Origin: Pleodorina starrii
Lineage: Eukaryota > Chlorophyta > Chlorophyceae > Chlamydomonadales > Volvocaceae
Length of the DNA: 64,000 nt
Direction of reading: 5' to 3'
Assembly (NCBI GenBank): GCA_030267565.1
Contig: BRXU01000009.1
Location: 890,001 to 954,000, forward strand
Shown: positions 22,801 through 33,334 of the stretch, in pieces
Layout: each line of letters starts with the position of its first letter
Position numbering within the stretch: position 1 is the stretch's first letter
The notes under the pieces: model-generated
What the model saw: the letters and a program-made list of their open reading frames with translations, nothing else
The model's database searches: none
Told to the model about the DNA's origin: nothing
Translations under genes and position numbers: made by a program

Positions 22801-25800
22801 TTGACTAAGATGGGTTGCTTTTCCCACCCCTCCGGTCTGGGCTGCTTCTCACTCAGCTGGGTACCCGCACGCATTCTTCCCAGATATGCCAGGCACATAA
22901 TTGTTGACATTCAACCGTGATGAGTTCTACCAGTGCAGGGGAAAGGGACACAGCTAAGGAGCCATGCGATTGCCTGCTGTTCGTCGTTCCCACACCAGGG
23001 CCCCCATCGATTACCCAGCCCTCTGCGAAGGCTGGGATCGAACTCGTGTACTTCCGGTCACATACTCATCATCAGTGCCCTAACTCTCAGGCACTTCCTA
23101 GGGGATGGCTAATTATTACACTACCCCGCCGCCGGTCCTCTCCTGCAGGATTATTGGGCCTTACCCGCAACGAACAACGACTGCACCGCTCGTGGCAGCC
23201 AGCTCACATGCGGCCTGAACACCCTGAGCTTTCTGGAGCGGCATTACCAGAATTTGCAGGAGCTCATCGAGTTCACCGCACGAGTGCAGTCTTGCTTTCT
23301 GGGCAGCCCACAGGCGTCATTTGGCTGGAGCGTGGGGGGTGCGCCGGCAGCTGCTGGCGGCGACAGCAGCAGCAGTGGTGCTGCGTCGGATGCTAACGCT
23401 GTGTACATATCACAGCTCCTTGCAACCATATACAGCAACGAGGGTGGGCTCAACCTGCAGCTGCTTGACGACAGCTTGGAGTCTTCAACAATGAGCAACA
23501 TGGGAGCAATGCTGGCCAACCGAACAGCAGCAACAGGGGCAAACAAGTGCCCGACTGGCTGCGGTTACACCGTAATAGACATGGTTTTCCGTGAAAATGG
23601 GACTTCTGTTAACGGGACGAACTTCAAAAAGGCATTTTATCATCCATCAACTCAGACGGCTTTGTGTTACTCCTCGAGGTGGCGTGGATTTGAACATGTG
23701 CTTGGGATAGTTGGCAACATCACATCGCGCAATTTTCTCAGGTTCAATTATAGCAGCACCACCGGCAGTGACGCGTCGTGGCAGCAGCAGGCATCGGCAA
23801 GTAGTGCCAACGCATCCACCAGCGGAGCAAGCGCCAACACAACAAATATATACCCATCCTGCGGCTTTCAGTTTGTTGGTTGCCTCCCACAAAATTACAG
23901 ACCAGAAAGCATATCCAAGTTCTTCCTAGGCGGCGGTGACACTCCGGGCTCCGCGCTGATCGCCCTCAGTAAATGGATGGCACGTATGGTGAGGAGGCCG
24001 TATTATCTACCCGTCCGTTACAGCATTGCGACAAGGGACTACACGGCGTCTGGGATGTTGAATAACAGCTACGAAGGCCTCCGTGCGTTGGGCCTGAACG
24101 CCTCCCTGGTGCTGGGTACTCAGAGCTTGGGCCTGAACGACTATCTCATGAGCCAGGTATGTACGGCGCGGCAGGACGGATATCCGTGCAGGCGGCAGAC
24201 ATATGGGGGAATGAATCATGCAAGGCTATCATTTTATGAATGTCCTGCCTGCAAGCTAGCTACACGCAGTTAAATCAATCACGTGGCTCGCTCAGTGCAA
24301 ACATTCACAGAAGTGTAGCGACTAAGACCCTCACCCACAGATAACACAACCACCCAAAAATTTTCGTATGTGGAAGGTTAGAGGGGCGAGACAGAAACTA
24401 CCCCAGTGATCGTTCTCAGTGGTATGCTGCCAGTAAAGCCGTAGACGACGATATACTTTACTGTTTTACCCCAGAATAACGTACTCCAACCCTAGTGACC
24501 CCGTACTACTAAGTTATTGACGCGGCGTAATGTTCTACGGCCTAGGGCCCAGAGAATAACTCTTTCACTTGTTCTAGTAGCGTTTGTTCTAGAGGCTAAT
24601 GGCCCAGTTACAAGTAGCGTAGGCTAGAGTTTGTTACTCTCGAGTCTCGAATGTCGTACGGTTGGGAGTCTTGTCGTACAGTTGGGTCTTGCGAACCGGG
24701 GAGGTTCGAGGGGGATCTTGATCAGGGAGCTTCACAGGCGTTGACTGCTTAGACGAGAGCGTTCGTGCAATCGTGCTAAGAGTCGGAGAGTCAGAGTCAG
24801 GATTTCCTTACTTCGAATGCTACAGATTATCAGATTGCTATTAGTCTCAGAGTCATTAGATGGGGCCAGGTACCATGACGTCAGCGGGGACTAACTAGCC
24901 CGATCTCAACTGCCTGCTCAAAGACTGCAAACTTGCGCCTTATATACTATTGGCGAAGCACCGTCGTACAGTGCAACGTAATGCACTTGGCCTGGCACAA
25001 CGTAATACAACTATCTACCTCGCAACTTCCTTATGGCCTCGACCCCTCCTCCGGTAGCTAATCGAACGTGCATAATTCGAACCTAAGCGAAGGTGACTAA
25101 TTGTGTAATGGCTTCCTGCAGCTTCTCTTTACGTAGCTACGTGAAGGTGTATGACAATGTGCTTCGCTAACATCGTACAGCTTCTTAAACCTTCTATGAG
25201 GCTCAACCGCAGGTCTTTGTACATCGTGTCTTGACACAGAATACCTCTGTGATTAATTAACGGCTGACACAGATAACGGTAACCCACGTTTGTTCGCTAC
25301 AGAAGGCTTTCGTTAATACTCATTATTGCAAGGCTATCGCTACTGCATTGCCTAGTAAGATAGCAGACGGCGGCCTGCGTTTGGTTCCGGTGCAACTTTA
25401 TCCATCAGGGTCTTTCCGTGTGTCTGCGGGTGTAATTACGTATTCAAGCCAAATACACAAGTGAACAACGTGCGCACATACGTATACAAAGGAAGCTGCC
25501 ACTGAAGCACTGCGTGATATGATTTACCTTATCCTAGCTGACGAACAACTATGCGTGGTCAACTAGCTAGCGATACCATATGCGCATATAAGTTTACATG
25601 CTTCTCTGTATATCTATGTTACGTACTGCTGCAGATGCTCTTGGAGTCCCAAGCCCTATACACAATCGAGACCTCCTCCTTCGACTTCGCCCAGGCACTG
25701 ATCGACTTTGGCTTCGTTAAGGACTTCAGGCAGACGCAGATCGGCTCATTCATCCGACAAGCAGCCACCGCAGCTGAGCTGTGTGGCAGCTTGAGTGACA

Positions 25801-27695
25801 GACTTGATCTGTGCAATTCCACTATCGATGCCCTGGCAGCGTCCCTTGATGCAGCCACCAGAACAAAGTGCAATGACAGCATACTCTCGGATTTTGAGCG
25901 GTGCTGTGCTGTCCCCATTGTGGACTACCGCGGCCGTGGCCTCGAGGGGGTGCTGCCCAGCAGTTTCATTGCTTCGCCTGTGACAGTGTTTGCGGACAAC
26001 CCTGGCCTTTGTGGGCTGATCTGGCAGCAAGCTCAGCAAGACACCAAGTATGTCTTGCGGAACTCGAACGTGCGTCTCTCGCTGATGGATTTGTCGGCGG
26101 GCGACCAGACCTTTGTCCTGAAACTGGTCCATGGGTCGCTAGGCACGGATGTCAAGGCTTACAACTTGCAAGGCCCCATTCGGGAGGGGGATGCCGTCAA
26201 GGTGTGTGCTCTCCTGGATACGGGCACCGTACTCGTCATGGACGTTCTCAGCAAGGCATGCAAGGAGATCTTCAAGGCGGTTCAGCACTCCAGTGACCCA
26301 AACTGCTTGCAGTCAACAGTCCTCGAGTTGAGTTTTTTCGCCGCTGCTCTGCGTGTGGATGAGTACAACGGATTCATCAGCGCCTACGATGCTGGACTGG
26401 TTTGTGGTGATCATGGGAGGATTTATCGAGCACGTGTGGCGGCTGTCACCTGGGGTGCAAGCATAGCAACTGCAGTCAGCCTGTGCATCCTTTTTCTCCT
26501 GGCCCCGACCCTTCTTCGGAAAATAAAAAGTCGGCTCAAATCCAAGACCGGAGCCCGCCACGAGCAGTTCCGACGCTGGCTACACCGCTTGAAGGCGGCT
26601 GCTGACTCGGTACAATTTCTCAGACTGCCGTTACTGCTGCTAATTTTCGTGTATGATGAAATTACAGATTGGGTATTTGTTTCTGAGATCGCCGCCTACG
26701 GGAACGTTGGCGGGACGTACACCGTTGGCTGGTTGCATTTCACAAAAAACACAGTAACCTTATACTACCTGTTGTGCGTTTTACTGCATCGTTATGGCGA
26801 TTATGATACGATCCGTCGTTGTGGTCACCATTTTGACGGATATAATAAAATCCGATTGTGTCTGGTGGGTCTTGTCGGCATAATGCAGTTCATCAGCCTT
26901 TGGGTTGTCGTCGGGGCGACTACGGGCATGAAAAAGCTGAGGCTGCTGTCAACCAACGCCTTTGCGCCTCAGCTTGCCCTGGAGGCTCGTAACATGTTCC
27001 TGATCACCTCAATTCCCAGCATTACGTCCCAATTTGTTCTGTTCATGCTGGATGAAGCGGGTGGCTTGGAGGGTGTGCGCAATTGGTTTGTGCAGCTAGC
27101 TCACGCAGTAGCAGCTACATTGAGGCAGGTCAGCCGCTGCTGCAGGCAGCAAAATGACGGCAACCAGCTGCAAAGTCAGGACTCTGGAAATGATGCTGAA
27201 ACACCGAGGCATGCTGCAAGAACAACGACGACGACTGCTGACGACAACACCTGTATCCTGAGACGCATTGCTCGGCGCTTCGGGGAGGTTTGGAAAAACG
27301 ACAAGTACTGCGCCATTCCCCTGATCTTCATCGAGCTTTTCGGCGAGAGTGTGGCCCAGGGCGTCGCACAGACGGTCATGTGGACGAATGGGTCGACACT
27401 CGCGGCCACAAGAACATTTGTACAGAGCAACGTTGGTTCCGCGGTCTCCATCGTCATGACTACGTTCAGCATGTTCCGGCTAATTGTCCTGCCGTGCATT
27501 CCTTGGCTGCTGGCCGCCACATCTAACGAGCAGGTTGATGGGAATTTTCCAATGGAGGAGAGGGCAGCGCCTAAGTGCGCCGGCAACATGGCGGCATCCT
27601 CGCCATCAGCAGCGGATGGCTCATCACCAGGCGCACGGAGCTACAATACCTCAGAATACACACCCACAAGTTCTGAGGCCGAACTGAGTGAGTGA
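16892..27695 (+). CDS. Large secreted/membrane protein: signal peptide, Cys-rich ectodomain, Pro-rich linker, multi-pass C-terminus (1468 aa)
   Basis: Ten exons with matching phases: 16892-16973, 17566-17649, 18542-18721, 18787-18909, 20705-20888, 21197-21302, 21580-21766, 22144-22535, 23149-24156 and 25635-27695. They total 4407 nt including the stop. Exon 1 encodes a signal peptide (basic start, VMLALFLL core, ends KASAQ). The ectodomain has many Cys and many N-glycosylation sequons, then a SPPPSPPPSLPPPAPSPP linker near 22396-22450, as in volvocine extracellular-matrix proteins. A VLPSSF...NPGLCG segment near residues 880-907 resembles the cap of plant LRR receptor ectodomains, but no LRRs precede it. 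The last exon has about seven hydrophobic segments, near residues 1052-1078, 1110-1136, 1151-1171, 1188-1213, 1236-1258, 1341-1366 and 1382-1412. A hydrophilic Ser/Thr/Asp-rich loop separates the last two from the rest, and the tail is charged and Ser-rich. Intron 2 has a GC donor and intron 3 is only 65 nt. Junctions of exons 6-7 are least certain. I do not recognise the family; a receptor, scramblase or channel role is possible but not shown. Confidence 0.75.
17780..18268. mobile_element. Possible MITE with imperfect terminal inverted repeats, inside an intron
   Basis: The left end (about 17780-17820, GTAGTATCCACGCACCTTTC...) and the reverse complement of the right end (about 18229-18268, GTTGTTATCCACCTTTCAGC...) align over about 40 bp with small gaps. 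They share ATCCAC, CCTTTCA, AAGG and CCGATCG. The interior of about 490 bp shows no coding. Target-site duplications are not clear. It sits in intron 2 (17650-18541) of the membrane-protein gene. Confidence 0.4.
18910..20704 (+). other. Intron 4 of the membrane-protein gene (1795 nt)
   Basis: The intron begins GTTAGT and ends ACACAG. It contains an 18-bp perfect hairpin at 19352-19396 and a CpG-rich stretch with GAGCGAGCGAGCG near 20260-20280. No coding or RNA gene was recognised. Confidence 0.5.
19352..19396. repeat. Perfect 18-bp inverted repeat, 9-nt loop
   Basis: The arms TGGGATGTGGCGCACCCC (19352-19369) and its exact reverse complement (19379-19396) flank a 9-nt spacer. The structure lies in intron 4 of the membrane-protein gene. 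It is not followed by a T run. Confidence 0.85.
24157..25634 (+). other. Intron 9 of the membrane-protein gene (1478 nt), AT-rich
   Basis: It runs from GTATGT to TGCTGCAG between two phase-0 exons. The sequence is AT-richer than the exons, with scattered GTTCTAG/CTAGAG and GTCGTACAGTTGGG-type near-duplicates around 24560-24690. No reading frame, known element or RNA gene was recognised. Confidence 0.5.
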
Positions 27696-27984
27696 ATTGG
27701 GATATTCAAGCATATACGTACCATGTCGGGCAGGGCACATAGATAGGGCCGAACGGATAGATGGCTCCCCTTGAATTTCCACGTCCAAAACTGCACGCAC
27801 GTTCAACGTGTAGGGTTTAGGGTTCTCCCTCTGTTCTTGCCTGCACCGCCTGCACCGTATTAGATTTATACTCAACAAGGTAGCCCCTGCTTACTTGTTG
27901 CGGGGCGAAGCCCCGTAACAAATAAACAAGTGCTTGACGAAACCCTTGGTTGCGAGCGACACGCCAAACAGAAAGAACATGAAT

Positions 27985-28333
27985 GTAACGTCTGGGAGAC
28001 ACCCGGAAATGTCAACTAGTGCCTTTGCCATACGTTACAAATGGTTTCGAGATACGGACCCTTATAACCCGCTCTCGACGGGGAATCTCAGTGAAAGCTT
28101 TGGTCGTGGGTTCGGTCCTGACAAACGTCAGCAAAGGTCCTCGCTCTGAACCTGAACCTTGTGGCAGGAGTGGTGCCCGACCTGACGCAATGTCGTCCCT
28201 AGACGGTTGCGGCGGATGATTGGTGGAGGGTGAGGGGCTAAAACCGGTCCCGGGACGGTCCCTCCAAAGGGGGGGTAGGGTAACGTCTGGGAGATACCCG
28301 GAAATGTCGACTAGTGCCTTTGCCATACGTTAC
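27985..28333 (-). mobile_element. Short non-autonomous element, copy B, inverted relative to copy A
   Basis: This 349-bp element is the reverse complement of the 5014-5363 element with scattered substitutions. Its terminal direct repeats are 27985-28038 and 28280-28333, 54 bp each, differing at a few positions. The flanks share only AAT (27982-27984 and 28334-28336), so a target duplication is not clear. It lies about 290 nt after the stop codon of the membrane-protein gene. The T before its GTAAC end creates a TGTAA pentamer at 27984-27988. Confidence 0.85.
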
Positions 28334-28451
28334 AATGAAAGAACGCCCATGAGGTGTCGCTGAAAATATTGTTTATTGTCAGTCATCTACTATCCCTCCA
28401 TACATGCCCGGTCGATACGCCTCTTGCTCGCATTTTCGGTTTCCATTGCAG

Positions 28452-29548
28452 ACGGCCAGCCGCCGGCAGCGGAGACAGTGACAAGGGCCCCTGATGTACC
28501 GGAAATGCCTTCCTCGGCCGTCCGTAGTGGCCGTATCGTCGGTGAAGCGGGCACCACTGACGGTGTCACGGCAGTGTCTGGGGCGGGTGCGTCCACGTCG
28601 AACGTCCCTTCGCCTGGTGTAAGGGTGCCCCCTTCGCTGCATGTGAAGGAGCAGCAAAAGCCTGCAGCGGCGGCCAGCAGCAGCGGCGGCGGCAACAGCG
28701 GCGGCGGCAACAGCGGCGGCGGCCAAAGCGGCGGTAGCAACAGCGGCGGCGGCAACAGTGGCGGCGGCAACAGCGGCGGCGGGCAAAGCGGCGGCGGCAA
28801 CAGCGGCGGCGGCAACAGCGGCGGCGGCAACAGTGGCGGCAGCCAAAGCGGCGGCGGCAACAGAGACGGCGGCAACAGCGGCGGCGGCCAAAGCGGCGTC
28901 GGCAACAGCGGCGGCGGCCAAAGCGGCGGCGGCAACAGCGGCGGCGGCAACAGTGGCGGCGGCAACAGCGGCGGCGGCAACAGCGGCGGCGGCCAAAGCG
29001 GCGGCGGCAACAGCGGCGGCGGCAACAGCGGCGGCGGCAACAGTGGCGGCGGCCAAAGCGGCGGCGGCCAAAGCGGCGGCGGCAACAGCGGCGGCGGCCA
29101 AAGCGGCGGCGGCAACAGCGGCGGCGGCAACAGCGGCGGCGGCCAAAGCGGCGTCGGCAACAGCGGCGGCGGCAACAGCGGCGGCGGCAACAGCGGCGGC
29201 GGCAAAAGCGGCGGCGGCAACAGCGGCGGCGGCAAAAGCGGCGGCGGCAAAAGCGGCGGCGGCAAAAGTTCAAAGGCTAATCAAGTACATCCTGAACCCT
29301 CCGAGCAACTGGAGGGGGAGCAGCAACAGCACAAGCACCGGTCACTGCCGCCACCAGCAGCTGCAGCGCCGGAGCCAAGGACAGCAGAAGAGTCCCCAGG
29401 GCGGAGGCCGACTGCTACCTCGGTGGCTTCCCCAGAAAGAGCGATGCGGGAGGGTGCTAGGAGGGAACCCAGCCCAAAGAAGCCACTATCCAGCAGCAAC
29501 AAAAGCCTGCGACAGGCCGGGAGCCCAAGCCCCCCACCGCCAACCTAG
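28452..29548 (+). CDS. Hypothetical low-complexity protein with Gly-Gly-Gly-Asn/Gln-Ser repeats (terminal exon)
   Basis: An open frame runs to a stop at 29546-29548. A good acceptor (TTTCCATTGCAG) precedes 28452, so this is probably a last exon. A start further up at 28376 in the same frame is the alternative. An N-terminal segment of about 75 residues rich in Ser, Val and Pro leads into about 39 pentapeptides (GGGNS, GGGQS, late GGGKS), then a Pro/Ser/Glu/Lys-rich tail ending SPSPPPPT. Other frames are open through the repeat, so the array alone is not evidence of coding; the non-repetitive tail gives modest support. No family recognised. Confidence 0.4.
28683..29270 (+). repeat. 15-bp minisatellite (GGCGGCGGCAACAGC), about 39 copies
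   Basis: Tandem units vary mainly at the AAC/CAA/AAA triplet and at occasional GGC-to-GTC or AGC-to-AGT changes. The period is a multiple of 3, so a pentapeptide frame is preserved. Confidence 0.95.
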
Positions 29549-29965
29549 AGGTAGATAAAAGACTGCTGCACTCGTTGAGCGTGTATGTCGCGTGTGTGCC
29601 AGCGTAAACACTTCAGGGAAGACGCTGTCGCCGCGGCAGCAGGCAGGTGGCTGGTGTCACGTTTGACTCACAGAGGGGCACAGCGGAATCAATCCTGGTG
29701 TGAAGCCGTCAGCAGGGCCCGACGGCCGCATGCAGTCTGGGATAGATGTTCCTCGGCGTGGTCAACCTACCTACCTGTCCTATCTATCAGTCGCTGCAAC
29801 AGGCCGTTTATTGTTTATTGTCCGAGATTGGGCGCGGCGAGGGTCACCTCTGGTGGTTGCTCCGCCGGCGGCGTAATCGGAAAGACGGACGCGTGCGTGG
29901 GTGCGTGTAGGGAGGAATCGCCACAGCGGCCAGCGGCACTGACGCGGCGTGAGGGGGGGGCGTTA

Positions 29966-30372
29966 TGGCTGGGTGTATGGGTATGTGACTGGCGTCCCTT
30001 TTATGACTGCGTTTATGACTGGGAGTATGTGTGGGTTTGTGACTGGCGTCCCTTTATGATGTATGACTGGGTTTACGACTGGGTGCGTTTATGACTGGGT
30101 GTATGACCGAGGAGATGCTTTATGGCTGGGCCTTTACCCGGGTGTGAGAAGGTTGCGCGCGCGAGGCTAGCGCTCTCTCTTAGCGTTTTATTTGATCTGC
30201 CTTGCTTGCCCGCCAGGGCCCGCCGCCATACAGATGTGTTGGCATGCAGGGGCCGCCGCCACAGTGGCCACAGTGATAATGAGGCGCGCGGTGGCCAGCT
30301 GGCTGGGTCCGTCATCATGGACAGGACTTGCTTTGGCTTATGACTGCGTTTATGACTGGGAGTATGTGTGGT
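29966..30372 (+). repeat. Degenerate minisatellite with GACTGGGTGTATG / GACTGGCGTCCCTTTATG units
   Basis: Irregular copies of TGACTGG(C/G)... and TTTATGACTG(C/G)G appear at 29978-30114. A separate remnant at 30336-30372 repeats TATGACTGCGTTTATGACTG. Units are 14-34 bp and too diverged to give one period. Confidence 0.6.
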
Positions 30373-31913
30373 CAAACAGGATGGGAAAATACTTGATGAC
30401 AGCCGCAATTGACTGCGTGGGTGTATGTGTACACAGCGTTTACACTCCGTACCTTGCTTGTTAACTTGTCATATATATATATTACCGGCAGCCTGTTGCT
30501 GCCTGTATGTGCCTTCAAAAACGATATGGTGTTGTTACGGTGCGCTATATATAGACACGTCCAGACCCGCTGCTGTGTCTTCTGCCTCGCCGTGCGTGCG
30601 TGGCGGCTGCAATCGGAATGTTGAACATGTTTACCGTTTTCCCGAGCGGACGGATCTCAACGCCGCTGGTTACGTGAGAGGAGTACGCAAGCGTCTTTTA
30701 GCTACGTATTTCCTCGTTTTATTAGCTACTCGTTATCGGCTTCACGATCGGACCAATTACCTACGCTTAGTTGAGTTGTGGCGCTGTTGCGGTAGGACCT
30801 TCGTTGTGGGACGTCTACGTACCTGCCTTACCTGGCGGGCTTACCTCGCTCGCCATTACGTCAATACTTGGACGTGCGTGGGCCATTGCCAGGGCTGCAA
30901 CAAGCCCGCTGTCTCCTTCTCCGCTGCGATATTTCCTTTTTACCCCCTCTCCAGCCAAGCCCAAGTAATATAAGGTACTGAACGTGAGCACTGGTACCCT
31001 GAATGGATTGCTTGGCGGCGGCTGTCTCACGCAGAGCAATTTTGCACGCGTGTGCTCGCTGCTGCAAGCAAAACCGCTGCCCAGGCTGACGCGCCTGCGT
31101 GCACGAGCCTGCGTGTGTGTGTGCCCATGTTATGCATGCGTGTGCGTGTCCGTACGTCGGTGTGAGAACCGAACGTGTCTTGTTTGTATGCTTGAATGCG
31201 CAAGCTCGCCTCGAGGCTGCGTAAGGGGCTACATATCGATACGATACGTGCCATAGATGTTTTTACTCCTTCACTCGCTTCCCGTATCCGTCGTACGTTA
31301 CACAATACGACAAGCTTTCAATTGGTATGAGTGACCAGTAGCAGAAAAGTGGCTGCTTGTGCCAAGGGCAAATTAGGCGCACAAACGATTTTCACAAGTG
31401 CGTGTTTCGTATGAGCGGGGTTCGCATTCTTCGTCTGGTCGCGCAATACGTACGTTACTGCTGCTGTAGCCGGCCGGTCTTGCGCGCGCTGATGCGGGCC
31501 GCGCGCCTCGTATGTTGCAAACAGTCAAGGAACGAAGTCTGCGGCGGCTGAAGTTAGACCGGCGGGAAGTCTGTGGCTGACGTGGGATACATGTGTGTTA
31601 ATTGTTGGGCTTTTGCTGCTGGCGCTGCACGCAGACACGCCTGCTGCTGGGTGCGTGCGGGAGGTTGAGCTAGCTTCGCTTCCCCATCAAGTTTAAATAG
31701 GGCCGGGACATCTGTGGTTGGGTTGGGCTGAACAACCCTGAACCTTCGTTGGGATCTACCGTCATTTCGTTCCCTCCCGCCGGTTTGACGGAGGGGTTGG
31801 TGAACACGCACAGCTAGCTGACCGGTTACATTTGACTGCTGATGATGAGCCGCCGGACAGTGCGGACGGTGATGACTCGCAAGTGCGGGTCATACGGCCA
31901 GAAACTAACGTTT

Positions 31914-31935
31914 ATGTTCATGTTAACATGAACAT
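31914..31935. repeat. Perfect 22-bp palindrome centred on GTTAAC
   Basis: Each half is ATGTTCATGTT read towards the centre from its own strand. There is no spacer. It stands alone in intergenic DNA. Confidence 0.8.
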
Positions 31936-33334
31936 GAGATAGCTTCGTCAGTGGAGTTTTTTGATTGGCTGCTGGTTGATGATTGCTGTTGCACGTACGG
32001 TTATGGCAGGTGCGTGCTACGGCGCACGAGTGCCGCCGCCAAGAGGCAGGCAGGCGCAAGCGGCGGGGGCGAGGCTCACGGTGTGTTTGCCGTCGATCCG
32101 ACGTACGAACGTCAGCGTCAACCAAAGTGAAGGCATCGTGCGGCGTGCGGCCGTGTAAGATGGGTGCGCGTGGTGGAAATCGCTCTGTCCGCTTTGTGCG
32201 TTGCGGGCGGATGGTGAAGTTTCGGCGGGTGGCTGGTGCGTGGGTAGTGCGCGGCGGAGAGCGGCGGCGGTCGAGGGATTACGAATCAGGGTTTGGAGCA
32301 AGCAGCGGGTGACAGATGATTTGCCGGTGACAAGTCGAATGAGACCGCTGTGGTAGTACGTGTTCAGTACATCTATGTATTGGTGCGACTACCTACGAAG
32401 GCAGTTGTTCGCTGTGGGTGATATGATGGCAATAATAATGGACCATCGCGGAATGAATCGCCGGGTGTGTGTATGTACGTGGGCGGGCCGCCGTCGTCGG
32501 TTGCTTGGAGGGGGCAGTGCACGCAAGCTCTCTGAAATGGCGTGAGCGGATGGAAGGGACGTCACCAAGCAACCCCCGAGTTCAACCACAAAACGCTGAA
32601 TATGGACGCGTTGCGTGTTTGTGTACGTATGTGTGTGTAGGCGCGAGTGGGTTGGGACACGTGCCTCAACGAACAACGGTAGAGAGGTACGATCTGGTGA
32701 TAACTGGTACCGGTACTGGTAGGGGCACGGAAGCCCGTTCGAGCGAACAGTTGTGGACATACGCGCAGCTGCGTGCGTGGCTGCTGGCATGAACTACGAA
32801 CGTTGTCCGCGGCCTGACGTACGGTGACACACGCGGCGGGATCGTACGTGGTGACCATCCGTCGTGGATGCAAGCGGGGGGTGTCTGACGTTCGTTCGCA
32901 CGAGTGCACCCTCAGGCCAACCGATGTCGTACTTTGCCGTACTATGTTGACGTTACGGGCTCCACGCAGCCTCGAGGCCTTCGTTCCAGGCACAGCTCAG
33001 GGCTAATAAGAAGGCACAGCCCGGATGACAGAGCATCTTGATGGGCGGTAATTGACTTGTGCTGGATGCGAAGCTATTCCGAATGTGCAATACGCAAGTC
33101 CGTACCCGCAACGCACCGGGGAGATAAGAGTCTGCCTCGTTGCCCCTGCCCCTGCCCACCCGCCTTCCCCCTGCCCGCCCTTACCTCCCCGTGCACTCCT
33201 TGCTCCGCCGATCAATCGCGCCAACACTCGACGCATACACACGCGCTCACATCGCTTCCACGCACATAGGCTCATTACCTCAAAACCGAAGTCCGCTGCA
33301 CCCGATGGCGCGACCCCCATGGGTCATCAGTTAA

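Larger units (their letters stand above)
29549..33334. other. Intergenic region without a convincing gene
   Basis: It contains degenerate repeats of the type TATGACTGGG-GTATG (about 29966-30114 and 30336-30372), GTGCGTG-rich stretches (31080-31160) and a perfect 22-bp palindrome (31914-31935). Open frames here are short, lack coding-like composition and have no recognisable protein motif. Confidence 0.5.

Noticed and set aside
28379..29273. Antisense Pro/Leu, Ala/Val and Arg/Cys frames over the Gly-rich minisatellite
   Set aside because: They arise from the 15-bp repeat read in other frames and have no non-repetitive support.
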